64,000 bases of DNA from DASUPK01 sp963736685 (GTDB taxonomy: Bacteria > Actinomycetota > Thermoleophilia > Solirubrobacterales > 70-9). The translations under genes and the position numbers were made by a program. Position 1 is the first letter of the stretch. Every line of letters begins with the position of its first letter. The notes beneath the pieces are model-generated. The model did not search any database. It was not told where the DNA came from and worked only from the letters and a program-made list of their open reading frames with translations. The DNA is taken from contig CAVTPZ010000037.1 in the NCBI GenBank assembly GCA_963736685.1, positions 62,001 to 126,000 of the forward strand. The letters are read 5' to 3'. Shown one piece after another: positions 8,002 to 16,937 of this stretch.

Positions 8002-8901
8002 ATGACGGAGTCACCGCTTCGGCTCGGCACACGGGGCAGTGCGCTGGCCCTCGTTCAGGCGAAGGCAGTCGCCAAACTGCTGGGCGGTGCCGAGATCGTC
8101 CCGATCAAGACCGCCGATGGTGATGTCGGGGACAAGGCTCGCTTCGTCAAGGCCATCGAGCAGGCGCAGCTGGACGGGGAGGTCGACCTGGCGGTGCACT
8201 CGGCCAAGGACCTTCCCTCCGAGCTGCCTGACGGGCTGGTGATCGCCGGAGTCCCCGCCCGCGAGGACGCGCGGGACGCGTACGTGGGCAGCGTGAGCTC
8301 CCTCGGCCAGGTGCCGGAGGGATCGCGGATCGGCACATCCAGCCTGCGCCGCCGCGCGCAGATCCTTGCCCTGCGCCCCGACCTCGAGGTGATCGAGGTC
8401 CGCGGCAACGTCGACACGCGGTTGGCCAAGCTCGAGGCGGGCGACTACGACGGACTGGTGCTGGCGGCCGCCGGGCTGCGCCGGCTGGGCCGAGCCGAGC
8501 AGATCTCGTTCTGCCTCGCGCTCGACGAGTTCGTCCCCTCCCCGGGCCAGGGTGCGCTGGCGATCGAGGCGCCCCATGCCGAGGACCGCCCGGTGACCGC
8601 CGCCGAGTCCATCACCGACCGGGGAGCCCTCGGGACGCTGAGCGCGGAACGAGCGCTGGTGGCCGCCCTCGACGCAAGCTGCAATACGCCGCTCGGCGCT
8701 CACGCGACTCTGGAGAACGGCGGGCGGATGCGCCTGCGAGCCTTCTGCGGGCTGCCCGACGGCAGCGAGTGGATCAGGGACGAGCTCGAGATGGACGCCT
8801 CCGAGCCCGAGGCGCTCGGCACTGCGCTGGCGAATCGGATCTCGTCCTCGGGCGCGAAGGACATCCTGGCCCGGGCTGAGGAGATGGCGGTCGGCCCATG
8901 A
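8002..8901 (+). CDS. hemC: Hydroxymethylbilane synthase (porphobilinogen deaminase)
   Basis: A 299-residue protein that condenses four porphobilinogen units into hydroxymethylbilane. It begins LRLGTRGSALALVQA, the family signature, and contains AVHSAKDLP (catalytic Asp, D70), GTSSLRRRAQ and VRGNVDTRL. The dipyrromethane cofactor Cys is in DASCNTPLGAHA (C227), where many homologues have GGC before it. The hemA-hemC-hemD order is the usual actinobacterial one. The stop overlaps the next start by 4 nt. Confidence 0.97.
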   Translation: MTESPLRLGTRGSALALVQAKAVAKLLGGAEIVPIKTADGDVGDKARFVKAIEQAQLDGEVDLAVHSAKDLPSELPDGLVIAGVPAREDARDAYVGSVSSLGQVPEGSRIGTSSLRRRAQILALRPDLEVIEVRGNVDTRLAKLEAGDYDGLVLAAAGLRRLGRAEQISFCLALDEFVPSPGQGALAIEAPHAEDRPVTAAESITDRGALGTLSAERALVAALDASCNTPLGAHATLENGGRMRLRAFCGLPDGSEWIRDELEMDASEPEALGTALANRISSSGAKDILARAEEMAVGP

Positions 8902-10424
8902 GCGCGGCGCCTGGCATCGTCTACCTCGTCGGCGCCGGACCCGGCGATCTCGGGCTGATGACGACCCGCTCGCTCGATCTGATCGTGGCTGCCGACGTGA
9001 TCGTCCACGACCGCCTCATTCCGCGCGAGGCGCTCGCGCCAGCCCGCCCGGACGCCGAGCTGATCTACGTCGGCAAGGAACCGGGCTCGGCGAGCGTCCC
9101 GCAGGAGGGCATCGCCGACCTGCTGGTGGATAGGGCGAGGCAGGGCAAGCTCGTCGTCCGGCTGAAGGGCGGCGACCCGTTCGTCTTCGGCCGCGGCGGC
9201 GAGGAGGCGGAGGCGCTCGCCGATGCCGAGATCCCCTTTGAGGTCGTTCCCGGGATCACGGCCGGGGTCGCCGCTCCCGCCTACGCCGGGATCCCGGTCA
9301 CCCATCGCGATGACGCGTCGGCGGTGGCCTTCGTCACCGGCCATGAGGATCCGGACAAGGAGGACTCGGCGCTCGACTATGAGGCGCTGGCGCGCTTCCC
9401 CGGGACCCTCGTCTTCTACATGGGCGTCAAGGCACTGCCCCGGATCGCGGAGGCCCTGATCGCCGCCGGCCGCGACGGCTCGGAGCCGGCTGCGGTGGTG
9501 GAGCGGGGCACGCTGCCCGGCCAGCGCACGGTGACCTCGACGCTCCAGGGGATCGCCTCGGCCGCGGAGGAGGCGGGTATCCGCCCGCCCTCGGTGACGG
9601 TGGTCGGCCCGGTCGCCGCTCGCCGCGAGCGAATCGCCTGGCTCGAGCGTCGCCCGCTGCACGGCAAGAAGGTGGTGGTCACCCGGGCCCGCGCCCAGGC
9701 GAGCGGACTTGCGCGCCAACTCGATGCCCTCGGAGCGGAGCCCATCGAGCTGCCTGCGATCAGGATCGAGCCTCGGATCGACTCCAAGGAGGTCCGGGAG
9801 GCGATCGAGAGCCTTCACACCTATGCACTCGTCTGCATCACCAGCCCGAACGGCGCGCATCTGCTCTTCGAGGCGATGGCGGAGCAGGGCCGCGACTCCC
9901 GCGCGCTCGCCAACGCCAGTGTCGCGGCGATCGGCGCCGGGACCGAGGCCGCGCTCGCGGCGGGGGGAATCCTCGCCGACATCGTGCCGGAGCGGTTCGT
10001 GGCAGAGGAACTGGTCGAGGAGCTCAACAAGCTCGAGCTTCAGGGCAAGCCGGTGCTGATCGCGCGGGCCGCCGAGGCGAGGGAGCTGCTGCCGGAGGCC
10101 CTGCGCAAGCGCGGCGCGGTGGTCGACGAGGTGGCGCTCTACGAGACGGTGTCCGAGACCCCAGATCCGGAGGAGCTCGAGCGCGCCCGCGAGGCCGACT
10201 TCGTCACCTTCACGTCCTCGTCGACGGTCCGAAACTTCTTGGCCGCGATCGAGAACGGCATCCCTGAGGGCGCCAGGATCATCTCGATCGGGCCGATCAC
10301 GAGCGAGGCGGTCCGCGAGGCGGGGCTGACCGTGGACGTGGAGGCACCCAGACACGACATCGACGGGCTCGTTGAGGCTCTGCTGGACGCGGTGGCGGCA
10401 GGCTCAGGAGGTGGCGAGACATAG
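8898..10424 (+). CDS. cobA-hemD: Fused uroporphyrinogen-III C-methyltransferase / uroporphyrinogen-III synthase
   Basis: This 508-residue fusion has two parts. Residues 1 to about 245 are SUMT (CobA/CysG-C type), with VYLVGAGPGDLGLMTTRSL, VRLKGGDPFVFGRGGEE and PGITAGVAAPAYAGIPVTHR, which dimethylates uroporphyrinogen III with SAM. Residues from about 250 onward are HemD, starting GKKVVVTRARAQASGLARQL and containing CITSPNGAHLLFEAM and FTSSSTVRNF, which closes the linear tetrapyrrole. The fusion feeds both heme and siroheme or cobalamin branches. Such fusions are common in actinobacteria and Firmicutes. hemB and hemL are not in the window. Confidence 0.93.
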   Translation: MSAAPGIVYLVGAGPGDLGLMTTRSLDLIVAADVIVHDRLIPREALAPARPDAELIYVGKEPGSASVPQEGIADLLVDRARQGKLVVRLKGGDPFVFGRGGEEAEALADAEIPFEVVPGITAGVAAPAYAGIPVTHRDDASAVAFVTGHEDPDKEDSALDYEALARFPGTLVFYMGVKALPRIAEALIAAGRDGSEPAAVVERGTLPGQRTVTSTLQGIASAAEEAGIRPPSVTVVGPVAARRERIAWLERRPLHGKKVVVTRARAQASGLARQLDALGAEPIELPAIRIEPRIDSKEVREAIESLHTYALVCITSPNGAHLLFEAMAEQGRDSRALANASVAAIGAGTEAALAAGGILADIVPERFVAEELVEELNKLELQGKPVLIARAAEARELLPEALRKRGAVVDEVALYETVSETPDPEELERAREADFVTFTSSSTVRNFLAAIENGIPEGARIISIGPITSEAVREAGLTVDVEAPRHDIDGLVEALLDAVAAGSGGGET

Positions 10425-10433
10425 GATTCGGCC

Positions 10434-11249
10434 GTGGCTACGCCCCGGCCGATCACCTTCCTGTCGGATTACGGGTACGAGGACGAGTTCGCCGGCGTCT
10501 GCCGGGCGGTGATCTCTCAGATCGCCCCGGGTGCGCCACTGATCGACCTGACGCACGGGATCGCGCGGCAGAACATCCGCCAGGGGGCGATCACCCTGGC
10601 GAACGCCATTCCCTCATGCCCGCCGGGCGTCCACCTCGCGGTGGTCGATCCCGGGGTGGGCTCCGAGCGGCGGGCGGTTGCCGTCGCCGCCGCCGAGGGC
10701 CGCATCCTGGTCGGCCCGGACAACGGACTGCTCTCCCGCGCGCTCGACCGGCTGGGCGGGGCCCTCGACGCGGTCGAACTCTCCCGCTCGCCCTTCCGGC
10801 TGGAGCCCGTCTCCGCCACCTTCCACGGGCGGGATCTGTTCGCGCCGGTGGCCGCGCACCTCTCGCTCGGCGCTCGCCTCGACGAGGCCGGCGAGGGAAT
10901 CGACCCGGCCTCGCTGACCGCCCTCGACCTGCCTGTCCCGAAGATCTCGGAGAACGAGGTCGTCGCACACGCCATCCACCAGGACAGCTACGGCAACGTC
11001 ACCCTCGACCTCGACGCCGCGATGCTCGCCGACGGACCGATCCGGCCCGGTGACACGCTCGATTTGCGTGCTCCGGACGGTCGCTTCCAGGGCACCTGGG
11101 CGCGCACCTTCGCCGACGTGGGGCCGTCCGACATCCTGCTCTTCGAGGACTCCTCGGGAACGCTCGCGCTGGCCGTAAGCGGTGGGAGCGCGGCCGGGCT
11201 GATGAACCTGGAGCCCGACGGCGAGGTCAGGCTGCGCCCGCTGAGGTGA
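10434..11249 (+). CDS. SAM hydroxide adenosyltransferase (DUF62 family)
   Basis: A 271-residue protein starting at GTG 10434. It belongs to the family of SAM hydrolases related to fluorinases and chlorinases, which cleave SAM to adenosine and methionine. The family residues are visible: FLSDYGYEDEFAGV at the N terminus, VVDPGVGSERRAV (Asp and Arg) and FHGRDLFAPVAA (His) of the Asp-Arg-His set that activates water, and NEVVAHAIHQDSYGNVTL later. I see no extended loop of the type found in halogenating members, so hydrolase is the better call. Its position 9 bp after a SAM-using methyltransferase fusion is notable, but the physiological role of the family is uncertain. Confidence 0.88.
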   Translation: MATPRPITFLSDYGYEDEFAGVCRAVISQIAPGAPLIDLTHGIARQNIRQGAITLANAIPSCPPGVHLAVVDPGVGSERRAVAVAAAEGRILVGPDNGLLSRALDRLGGALDAVELSRSPFRLEPVSATFHGRDLFAPVAAHLSLGARLDEAGEGIDPASLTALDLPVPKISENEVVAHAIHQDSYGNVTLDLDAAMLADGPIRPGDTLDLRAPDGRFQGTWARTFADVGPSDILLFEDSSGTLALAVSGGSAAGLMNLEPDGEVRLRPLR

Positions 11250-11252
11250 CCC

Positions 11253-11990
11253 GTGGAGCTCGGGCGCCCCCACCTCCACCATCGGCGGGTCGACTCCACC
11301 AACGAGCGGGCAAAGCAGCTCGCGATGACTGGCGCGACCGGTGGCCTGGTCGTCACCGCCGGCGTGCAATCGGCCGGCCGGGGCCGGCGCGGCAATGCCT
11401 GGTTCGCCCCCGCGGGATCCTGCCTGCTCTACTCGGCGCTGGTCCGTCCCTTCGCCGCGGACCGCTCGCCGCTCCTGCCGCTGGCGGTGCCGATTGCGGT
11501 CTGCGAGACGGCCGAGGCCGTCGCCCCGGTCCGCTGTCAGGTGAAGTGGCCGAACGATGTCTGGATAGACGAGCGCAAGGTCTCCGGCGTGCTCGTCGAG
11601 GCGCGGCCGGACGAGGGCTGGGCCGTCGTGGGGGTCGGTCTCAACGTCGCCATCACGGAGGATCAGTTCCCGCCCGAGCTGCGCGACCGAGCGATCTCGC
11701 TGTTGCCCACTGAAGCCGAGGGTGGGCTGCCGCCCGGTGGAGCACCGGGCGTGAGGCGATCCCTCGAGGCGCTGAACGAAGCGCTCGGCCGATGGCTCGA
11801 CGCGTCAGACGACGAGGTCCTGAGCGCCTACCGGACACGCGACGCGCTCTGCGGCCGGCGAATCTCCTGGGAGGGCGGCGCGGGAGTGGCCGAGGAGATC
11901 GACGAGCGCGGGCACCTCGTGGTCCTGAAGCCCGACGGAGAGCGGGTGTCGCTCGGAGCGGGCGAGGTCCACCTCGTCATGGAGAGCTAG
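11253..11990 (+). CDS. birA: Biotin--[acetyl-CoA-carboxylase] ligase
   Basis: A 245-residue protein from GTG 11253 that attaches biotin to the carrier domain of biotin carboxylases. Motifs are HRRVDSTNERAKQLA, the biotinyl-AMP loop SAGRGRRGNAWFAPAGS, and KWPNDVWIDERKVSGVLVE, followed by a small C-terminal SH3-like domain ending HLVMES. There is no N-terminal winged helix, so it is a monofunctional ligase without repressor activity. The stop TAG at 11988-11990 overlaps the original stop of the opposing broken thioesterase in a shared CTAG. Confidence 0.93.
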   Translation: MELGRPHLHHRRVDSTNERAKQLAMTGATGGLVVTAGVQSAGRGRRGNAWFAPAGSCLLYSALVRPFAADRSPLLPLAVPIAVCETAEAVAPVRCQVKWPNDVWIDERKVSGVLVEARPDEGWAVVGVGLNVAITEDQFPPELRDRAISLLPTEAEGGLPPGGAPGVRRSLEALNEALGRWLDASDDEVLSAYRTRDALCGRRISWEGGAGVAEEIDERGHLVVLKPDGERVSLGAGEVHLVMES

Positions 11991-12320
11991 CCGGGCTCGG
12001 AGCGGCGGATCGCGGCCGTCGCGGTGGCGGTGGCGACCAGCTCGGAGAAACTGGACGTGCAGATCGGTGGTCGGCGCCCATTCGCCGTCACCGAGCGTTG
12101 CCATTACGGCCGGCCCCAGGGTGTCGTCGAGCATCGCCGCCAGGAAGCCCCCCTGGACGGTCCCGGCCGGATTCAGGAACTGCTCGGTCGCCGTGAAGGC
12201 GACCTCGATCGTCCCCTCGTCCGGATCGGCCTCGACCAATCTCCAGCCGAGCAACTCGGCCGCGGGCGGGGGATCCGCCCGGCCCTCCATCACGTCCCAG
12301 AACGCCCCCCGGCGAGTCAA
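11987..12320 (-). pseudogene. PaaI-type hotdog thioesterase, internally deleted and frameshifted
   Basis: From TTG 12320, four bases after the helicase stop, the frame reads LTRRGAFWDVMEGRA, LLGWRLVEADPDEGTIEVAF, LNPAGTVQGGFLAAMLDDTLGPA and TDLHVQFL, a clear hotdog-fold acyl-CoA thioesterase of the PaaI family. After QFL the family sequence stops. In a different frame the expected C terminus ELVATATATAAIRR follows at once and ends at TAG 11989-11987. The span is 334 bases, not a multiple of three, and about 30-35 family residues are missing. This indicates a deletion of roughly 100 bases with a frame change. Without the shift the frame runs to 11805 antisense to birA. A sequencing or assembly error is the alternative. 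Confidence 0.75.
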
Positions 12321-12324
12321 CGCC

Positions 12325-14931
12325 CTACGTCTCGTCGGCGGCTTCGGCGACCTCGAGCTCCTCAACATCGTGCTCGTCGGTCTGGTCGTCCAACTGTTCG
12401 CCGTTGGTCTCGGCCATGGCCCCGTTCTTCTTCGCGGCGCCGCCCCCGTTCTTCGAGCCACCCTTGCGCTTGCGCCGGCGGCGCTTGCCGCCGGCCTTCG
12501 GGAAGTTTCGGAGCAGCTCGCGAGCGACCGCCGAGGGCTTGCGAGCGGCGCGCATGCGAGCTCCGCGCAGCACCTCCTCGCCCTCTGGCGTGTGGGCGAC
12601 GCCGGCGGCGAGCAGCGCGGCTGCGAGGCGGCGGTCCTGATTGCGAGCCGCGTGGACCAGGCGGCGGGCGTTGCGGCCGTGGGCGCGGCCGGATGAGTTG
12701 ACCAGCAGGCCAAGCAGGCGCTTGGTCTCGGGCCAGCGCTGCACCGCGTACTCCTCGTGCAGGTCGCGCGTGTACTCCGCGAGCCTCCAGACCCAGGCCT
12801 GGGCCTGGTCACGCCGTCCGATCCGGCGCTCGGCGAGTGCCTCGAGCATCACCTTGGTGCCGGCGCGCCGATCGTCCCGCGGCCAGGTTCCGATCGTTTC
12901 GATCGCGTCATCGAAGGCATCGGCGTCGCGCAGTGCGGCGATCTCCACCAGCGCCTTGATCCGCAGCTGCTGGTTGCGGTTCCGCTGCACACAGGTGAGC
13001 AGGAAGCGGCGGCGAAGCTCCTTGGTCTCATCGTTCTGGAGCATCGCCTTGGCGCGCCGCCAGCCCGACGGGTTGACCCGCGCGCCGGCGAGCGCGGCCC
13101 AGACGTGCTGCTCGGAGTGGTTCAGGTTCTCCACCGCGATCCGCCAGAGCTCTCGCTCCAGGACGCGGAGGCGGCGCTCCGACTTGTCGGAGACCGGCAC
13201 GACGCGCTTCTCGACCCGCACCCGCCGCCCGCGGCCGCGTCGGACGGGGCCGACGACGATGGCGCCGCCGCGGTAGACGTCGCGGTCGAGCAGGCTGTGC
13301 AGCGTCACGATCGTCTCGTCGTGGGTGGTGGCCGGGTGGACGAGGTCGATCACCAGGCCCGCCTCCTTGCCCGGGTTGCGGCGCGTGACTCGCCCGACCC
13401 GCTGCTGGTACACGCGGCGCGACGCGGTGGGCGCCAGGTGCATGCAGATCGTCGCGCGCGGGGAGTTCCATCCCTCGGCGAGGAGCATCGCGTTGCAGAG
13501 CACATCGACCTCACCTCGCTCGAAGCCGGCCAGGATCTCGGCGAGCTCGCGCTTCGGGGTCTCGCCCGAGACGGCGCGAGCATTGATGCCCGCGTCCTGG
13601 AAGGCCTTGGCGACGTTCTTCGCGTGCTTCACCCCGGCGGTGTAGACGACGCCGGGAACGCGTCGGAATCGCGAGCGATAGAGGTCGGCGATTGCGACGT
13701 TGAACGGTGCCTGGTCGAGGAGCTTGGCGAGCTCCTCCTGGTCGAAGTCCTGGTCCACCTCGCCCTTGCGCAGGGGCACCTTGGCGATCGTCCGGACGCC
13801 GGGACCGGGCGGGATCCGCACGCAGCGCAGAGGCGCGATCACGCCGCGGCGGGCGGCCTGCGCGAGGTCGAAGCGGGAGGTCTGGGTGGGGAAGAGGTCG
13901 GCGACGTGGCGAGCGATCAGCGCGCCGGTCGCGGTCATGCCGATGAAGACGGGGCCGACCCAGGCGCGAATGCAGCCGCTGGTCTTCTCGCCCAGGGCGG
14001 TGTGGGCCTCGTCGCAGATGACGATCGAGTACGCGTCCGAGATCCGGCCCGCGTTGCGGACGAACCACTGATAGGTCTCGACGGTGACCGGGCCGTAGGG
14101 GTGGTCCGCGCCGTCGAGCAAGGGCGGCGAGAGGCGGGCGGCGTAGCCGCGGTCGGAGATCTCGCCGATGAACTGGTCGACCAGGTTCCGGCGGTGGGTG
14201 AGGATCAGGATGCCGCCCGTCCGGGAGGCCTCGATGAAGCCGACGGCGGCGACCGTCTTGCCCGATCCGGTGGCGTGCTCGAACCAGAAGCGCCGGTTGG
14301 CGCCCGGATCCTCCGGGGCCTCCTCGACGAAATCCTCGTCCTCCTGCTCGACCCAGTCCTCGGCCTCCTCCTCCTCGGTGGCCTCCTCCTCTTCCTCTGA
14401 CTCCTCGAGGGCCTCCTCAGCGGTATCGGCACCTGCGCCGTTCTCCGAGGGCTCCACTTCCTTGACGGCGGCGGGAGGAGGGTCGCCGTTCCCGTTGCCG
14501 GTCCAGGGGTGGCCGTTGAGCCGCTCCTGGATGTCGGCGATCATCGCCGCGAGAGTTCCGGAGAGCGCGTCCACCTGATGGGGATCGAGCTCGGCGCCGT
14601 CGGCGAGATGAGGCTGTTCCTCCGAGAGCAGGCGCTCGAGCCCGAGCAGCAGCGAGAAGTCGCGGCGCCACTCGATCGACGGCGCCTCGCGCCCCTCGTC
14701 GATCTCCACGAGGGCAGCGTCCAGGGCGCGCCGGCGGGGCGTGCCGGCTGTCAGATCCTTGGGCTTCTCGCCCTCGAGCAGGAACGGCTCGCGCGCGAAC
14801 TCTCGTGCACGTTCGATGTCGGCGCTCGTAGGCGCCTTTGCCGCTTTGGCGGCCGGCTTGGTCGTGTCAGCCAATCTGAGGCTCTCTTGATCCGCCGCTC
14901 CCCGCCAATCGAAAGGATGGGCGAGGCGCAT
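12325..14931 (-). CDS. DEAH-box helicase with acidic insert
   Basis: An 868-residue superfamily 2 helicase. Visible motifs are a Q-motif-like DPHQVDAL (about 117-123), Walker A HATGSGKT (219-226), LTHRRNL, DEAH (307-310), GMTATG, and motif VI QQRVGRVTRR. Between the Q-like Gln and Walker A lies an insert of about 70 residues (150-215) dominated by Glu and Asp. The region after the RecA domains is Arg-rich and helical (about 550-750), followed by a strongly basic KRRRRKRKGG stretch and an acidic C terminus ending AEAADET. It resembles RapA/type I restriction-like translocases only in the motor. No nuclease or methylase partner is nearby. A TTG at 14874 is an alternative start. Role unknown. 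Confidence 0.82.
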   Translation of the reverse strand: MRLAHPFDWRGAADQESLRLADTTKPAAKAAKAPTSADIERAREFAREPFLLEGEKPKDLTAGTPRRRALDAALVEIDEGREAPSIEWRRDFSLLLGLERLLSEEQPHLADGAELDPHQVDALSGTLAAMIADIQERLNGHPWTGNGNGDPPPAAVKEVEPSENGAGADTAEEALEESEEEEEATEEEEAEDWVEQEDEDFVEEAPEDPGANRRFWFEHATGSGKTVAAVGFIEASRTGGILILTHRRNLVDQFIGEISDRGYAARLSPPLLDGADHPYGPVTVETYQWFVRNAGRISDAYSIVICDEAHTALGEKTSGCIRAWVGPVFIGMTATGALIARHVADLFPTQTSRFDLAQAARRGVIAPLRCVRIPPGPGVRTIAKVPLRKGEVDQDFDQEELAKLLDQAPFNVAIADLYRSRFRRVPGVVYTAGVKHAKNVAKAFQDAGINARAVSGETPKRELAEILAGFERGEVDVLCNAMLLAEGWNSPRATICMHLAPTASRRVYQQRVGRVTRRNPGKEAGLVIDLVHPATTHDETIVTLHSLLDRDVYRGGAIVVGPVRRGRGRRVRVEKRVVPVSDKSERRLRVLERELWRIAVENLNHSEQHVWAALAGARVNPSGWRRAKAMLQNDETKELRRRFLLTCVQRNRNQQLRIKALVEIAALRDADAFDDAIETIGTWPRDDRRAGTKVMLEALAERRIGRRDQAQAWVWRLAEYTRDLHEEYAVQRWPETKRLLGLLVNSSGRAHGRNARRLVHAARNQDRRLAAALLAAGVAHTPEGEEVLRGARMRAARKPSAVARELLRNFPKAGGKRRRRKRKGGSKNGGGAAKKNGAMAETNGEQLDDQTDEHDVEELEVAEAADET

Positions 14932-15054
14932 GTGGCCTGATCACGGAAGACACCCGAGATACGGCTGTCCGCTCCGGGTTCTCCCTGGGTCCAGGAACTT
15001 GATGGACCGATAGGAATTAAAGCACTCTTCATCGACAACCCGTATGTCCCGACA

Positions 15055-15651
15055 GTGAACTCGCCCCGATCCACCCACAGAACCGCCCGCGCGGGCCTCG
15101 CCGCGGCGCTCCTGGCAGGCGTCGTCCTGGCGGGCTGCGCCGGCGGTGGCGGCGGCAATCCCGACTCCAATCTCTCGCTCCAGCAGGCGACCCAGCCGCT
15201 CACGGGCGCGCCTCCGCAGCTCGCCGCGATCCGCAGCCAGGCCAATCAGCTGCTGGACGGGGGCAAGGACGCCTTCGACCAGCGCATCCAGTCGCTGCAC
15301 GGCACGCCGATCGTGGTCAACGACTGGGCCTCGTGGTGCGGTCCGTGCCGCTTCGAGTTTCCCTTCCTTCAATCGCAGGCGTCCAAGCACGCCAAGGATG
15401 TCGCCTTCCTCGGCGTGGACTCCGACGACTCGAGCGGCTCGGCCAAGACGTTCCTCGGCGAGCTGCCGCTGCCCTATCCCTCCTACAGCGACCCGGACAA
15501 ATCGATCCGCGAAGGGCTCCACGGCATCGGTTATCCGGCCACGGTCTTCTATGACCGCAACGGAAACGTCGTCTTCACACACCAGGGGCAGTACCGCGAC
15601 GAGGCCGCTCTCGCGGCCGATATCCAGAGATACGCGCTGAACAGCGGATAA
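15055..15651 (+). CDS. TlpA-like thioredoxin-fold lipoprotein
   Basis: A 198-residue product from GTG 15055. The N terminus is a lipoprotein signal with lipobox LAGC (GVVLAGCAGGGGG), so it should be anchored on the outside of the membrane. The thioredoxin domain contains the redox motif WCGPC in NDWASWCGPCRFEFPFLQ, the cis-Pro region GIGYPATVFYDRNG and a TlpA/ResA layout. It probably reduces or transfers disulfides outside the cytoplasm, for example for cytochrome c apoproteins, which would fit the ccm cluster 9 kb upstream, though that link is inference. It is divergent from the helicase, with a 123-bp promoter region between. Confidence 0.85.
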   Translation: MNSPRSTHRTARAGLAAALLAGVVLAGCAGGGGGNPDSNLSLQQATQPLTGAPPQLAAIRSQANQLLDGGKDAFDQRIQSLHGTPIVVNDWASWCGPCRFEFPFLQSQASKHAKDVAFLGVDSDDSSGSAKTFLGELPLPYPSYSDPDKSIREGLHGIGYPATVFYDRNGNVVFTHQGQYRDEAALAADIQRYALNSG

Positions 15652-15658
15652 TGGAGCT

Positions 15659-16129
15659 ATGACCGAGCTCGCCATCGCACTGCTGGTCGTGGCCGTTCTT
15701 CTGTTCATTGCCGAAGCGCACGCTCCGACGACGGTGCTCGGCCTGCTCGGGGTTGGCGCGCTGGTCGGCGCCGGATTCGCGTGGCGGGACGCAGGTCACG
15801 ATCTGCCCGTCGCGGCGATTGTGATCGCCGGCGTGATCCTGGCCGGCTTCATCGTCTTCGCATCCCGCAAGGCGCTCGCCGCGCATCGAGACCAACCGGT
15901 GAAGACCGGCTACGAGGAGCTTGTGGGCGACCTGGGCGAGGTGCGGGAGCCGCTCGATCCGGAGGGCCAGGTCTTCATCGAGGGCGCACTCTGGCGCGCT
16001 CGCGTCGCGGACCACAAGAGCAGGATCGGCCCAGGCAATAGAGTGCGAGTGAAGTCGGTGGACGGCCTGACGCTGGAGGTCGAACCCGCCCCCGACCACT
16101 ACCCGGCCAGCGCCGAGAAAGGGACCTGA
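15659..16129 (+). CDS. NfeD-like membrane protein
   Basis: A 156-residue protein with three N-terminal hydrophobic segments (ELAIALLVVAVLLFIAEAHA, VLGLLGVGALVGAGFAW, VAAIVIAGVILAGFIVF) followed by a soluble OB-fold-like domain (EELVGDLGEVREPLDPEG, RVRVKSVDGLTLEVEP). This is the short NfeD layout. NfeD proteins act with SPFH/stomatin proteins in membrane microdomains, and an SPFH gene follows after 3 bp, which strengthens the call. The serine protease domain of long NfeD forms is absent. Confidence 0.85.
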   Translation: MTELAIALLVVAVLLFIAEAHAPTTVLGLLGVGALVGAGFAWRDAGHDLPVAAIVIAGVILAGFIVFASRKALAAHRDQPVKTGYEELVGDLGEVREPLDPEGQVFIEGALWRARVADHKSRIGPGNRVRVKSVDGLTLEVEPAPDHYPASAEKGT

Positions 16130-16132
16130 CAC

Positions 16133-16903
16133 ATGGCGGTAGCAATCGGCGTCGTCGTTGTAGTCGTCTTCTTCATCCTGATCTTCCTCGGCTCCGCGGT
16201 CCGTGTCCTTCGGGAGTACGAGCGCGGCGTGATCTTCCGCCTGGGCCGGCTGATCGCGCAGAAGGGGCCCGGCCTGATCATCCTGATCCCCGTGATCGAC
16301 CGGATGGTCCGGGTCGACCTGCGCACCGTCACCCTCAACATCCCGCCCCAGGAGGTGATCACGCGCGACAACGTGCCCGCGCGCGTCAACGCGGTCGCGT
16401 ACTTCCGGGTGATCGACCCCAACAAGGCGATCGTCGAGGTCGAGAACTTCCTGCTAGCCACCTCCCAGATCGCCCAGACCACGCTTCGGTCGGTGCTGGG
16501 CAAGGCCGACCTCGACCAGCTGCTCGCCGAGCGCGAACGACTCAACGAGGACCTGCAGAAGATCATCGACGAGCAGACCGAGCCCTGGGGGGTGAAGGTC
16601 AGCACCGTCGAGATCAAGGACGTCGAGATTCCGGAGCAGATGCAGAGGGCGATGGCCCGGCAGGCCGAGGCCGAGAGGGAACGGCGCGCCAAGATCATCA
16701 ACTCCGAGGGCGAGTACCAGGCTGCGGAGAAGCTCGCCCAGGCTGCCGACATCATCTCCAAGAACCCGGCGACCCTGCAGCTGCGCTATCTGCAGACCCT
16801 CCTCGAGATGGGCGTCAACCAGAACACGACCATCGTCTTCCCGCTGCCGATCGACCTGATCGAGGCCTTCACCGCGATGGCCAAGGCCAACGCCGGCAAG
16901 TGA
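16133..16903 (+). CDS. SPFH / stomatin-like protein (slipin)
   Basis: A 256-residue band-7 protein. One N-terminal transmembrane segment (VVVVVFFILIFLGSAV) precedes the SPFH domain with VLREYERGVIFRLGR, GPGLIILIPVIDRMVRVD and VITRDNVPARVNAVAYFRV, then the coiled-coil RQAEAERERRAKIINSEGE. These proteins oligomerise at the membrane and organise microdomains or regulate proteases. The NfeD gene immediately upstream is the usual partner. Length and motif order are normal. Confidence 0.93.
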   Translation: MAVAIGVVVVVVFFILIFLGSAVRVLREYERGVIFRLGRLIAQKGPGLIILIPVIDRMVRVDLRTVTLNIPPQEVITRDNVPARVNAVAYFRVIDPNKAIVEVENFLLATSQIAQTTLRSVLGKADLDQLLAERERLNEDLQKIIDEQTEPWGVKVSTVEIKDVEIPEQMQRAMARQAEAERERRAKIINSEGEYQAAEKLAQAADIISKNPATLQLRYLQTLLEMGVNQNTTIVFPLPIDLIEAFTAMAKANAGK

Positions 16904-16937
16904 GCGCCACCGAACACCGCTCCGTTCAGACACGCGT

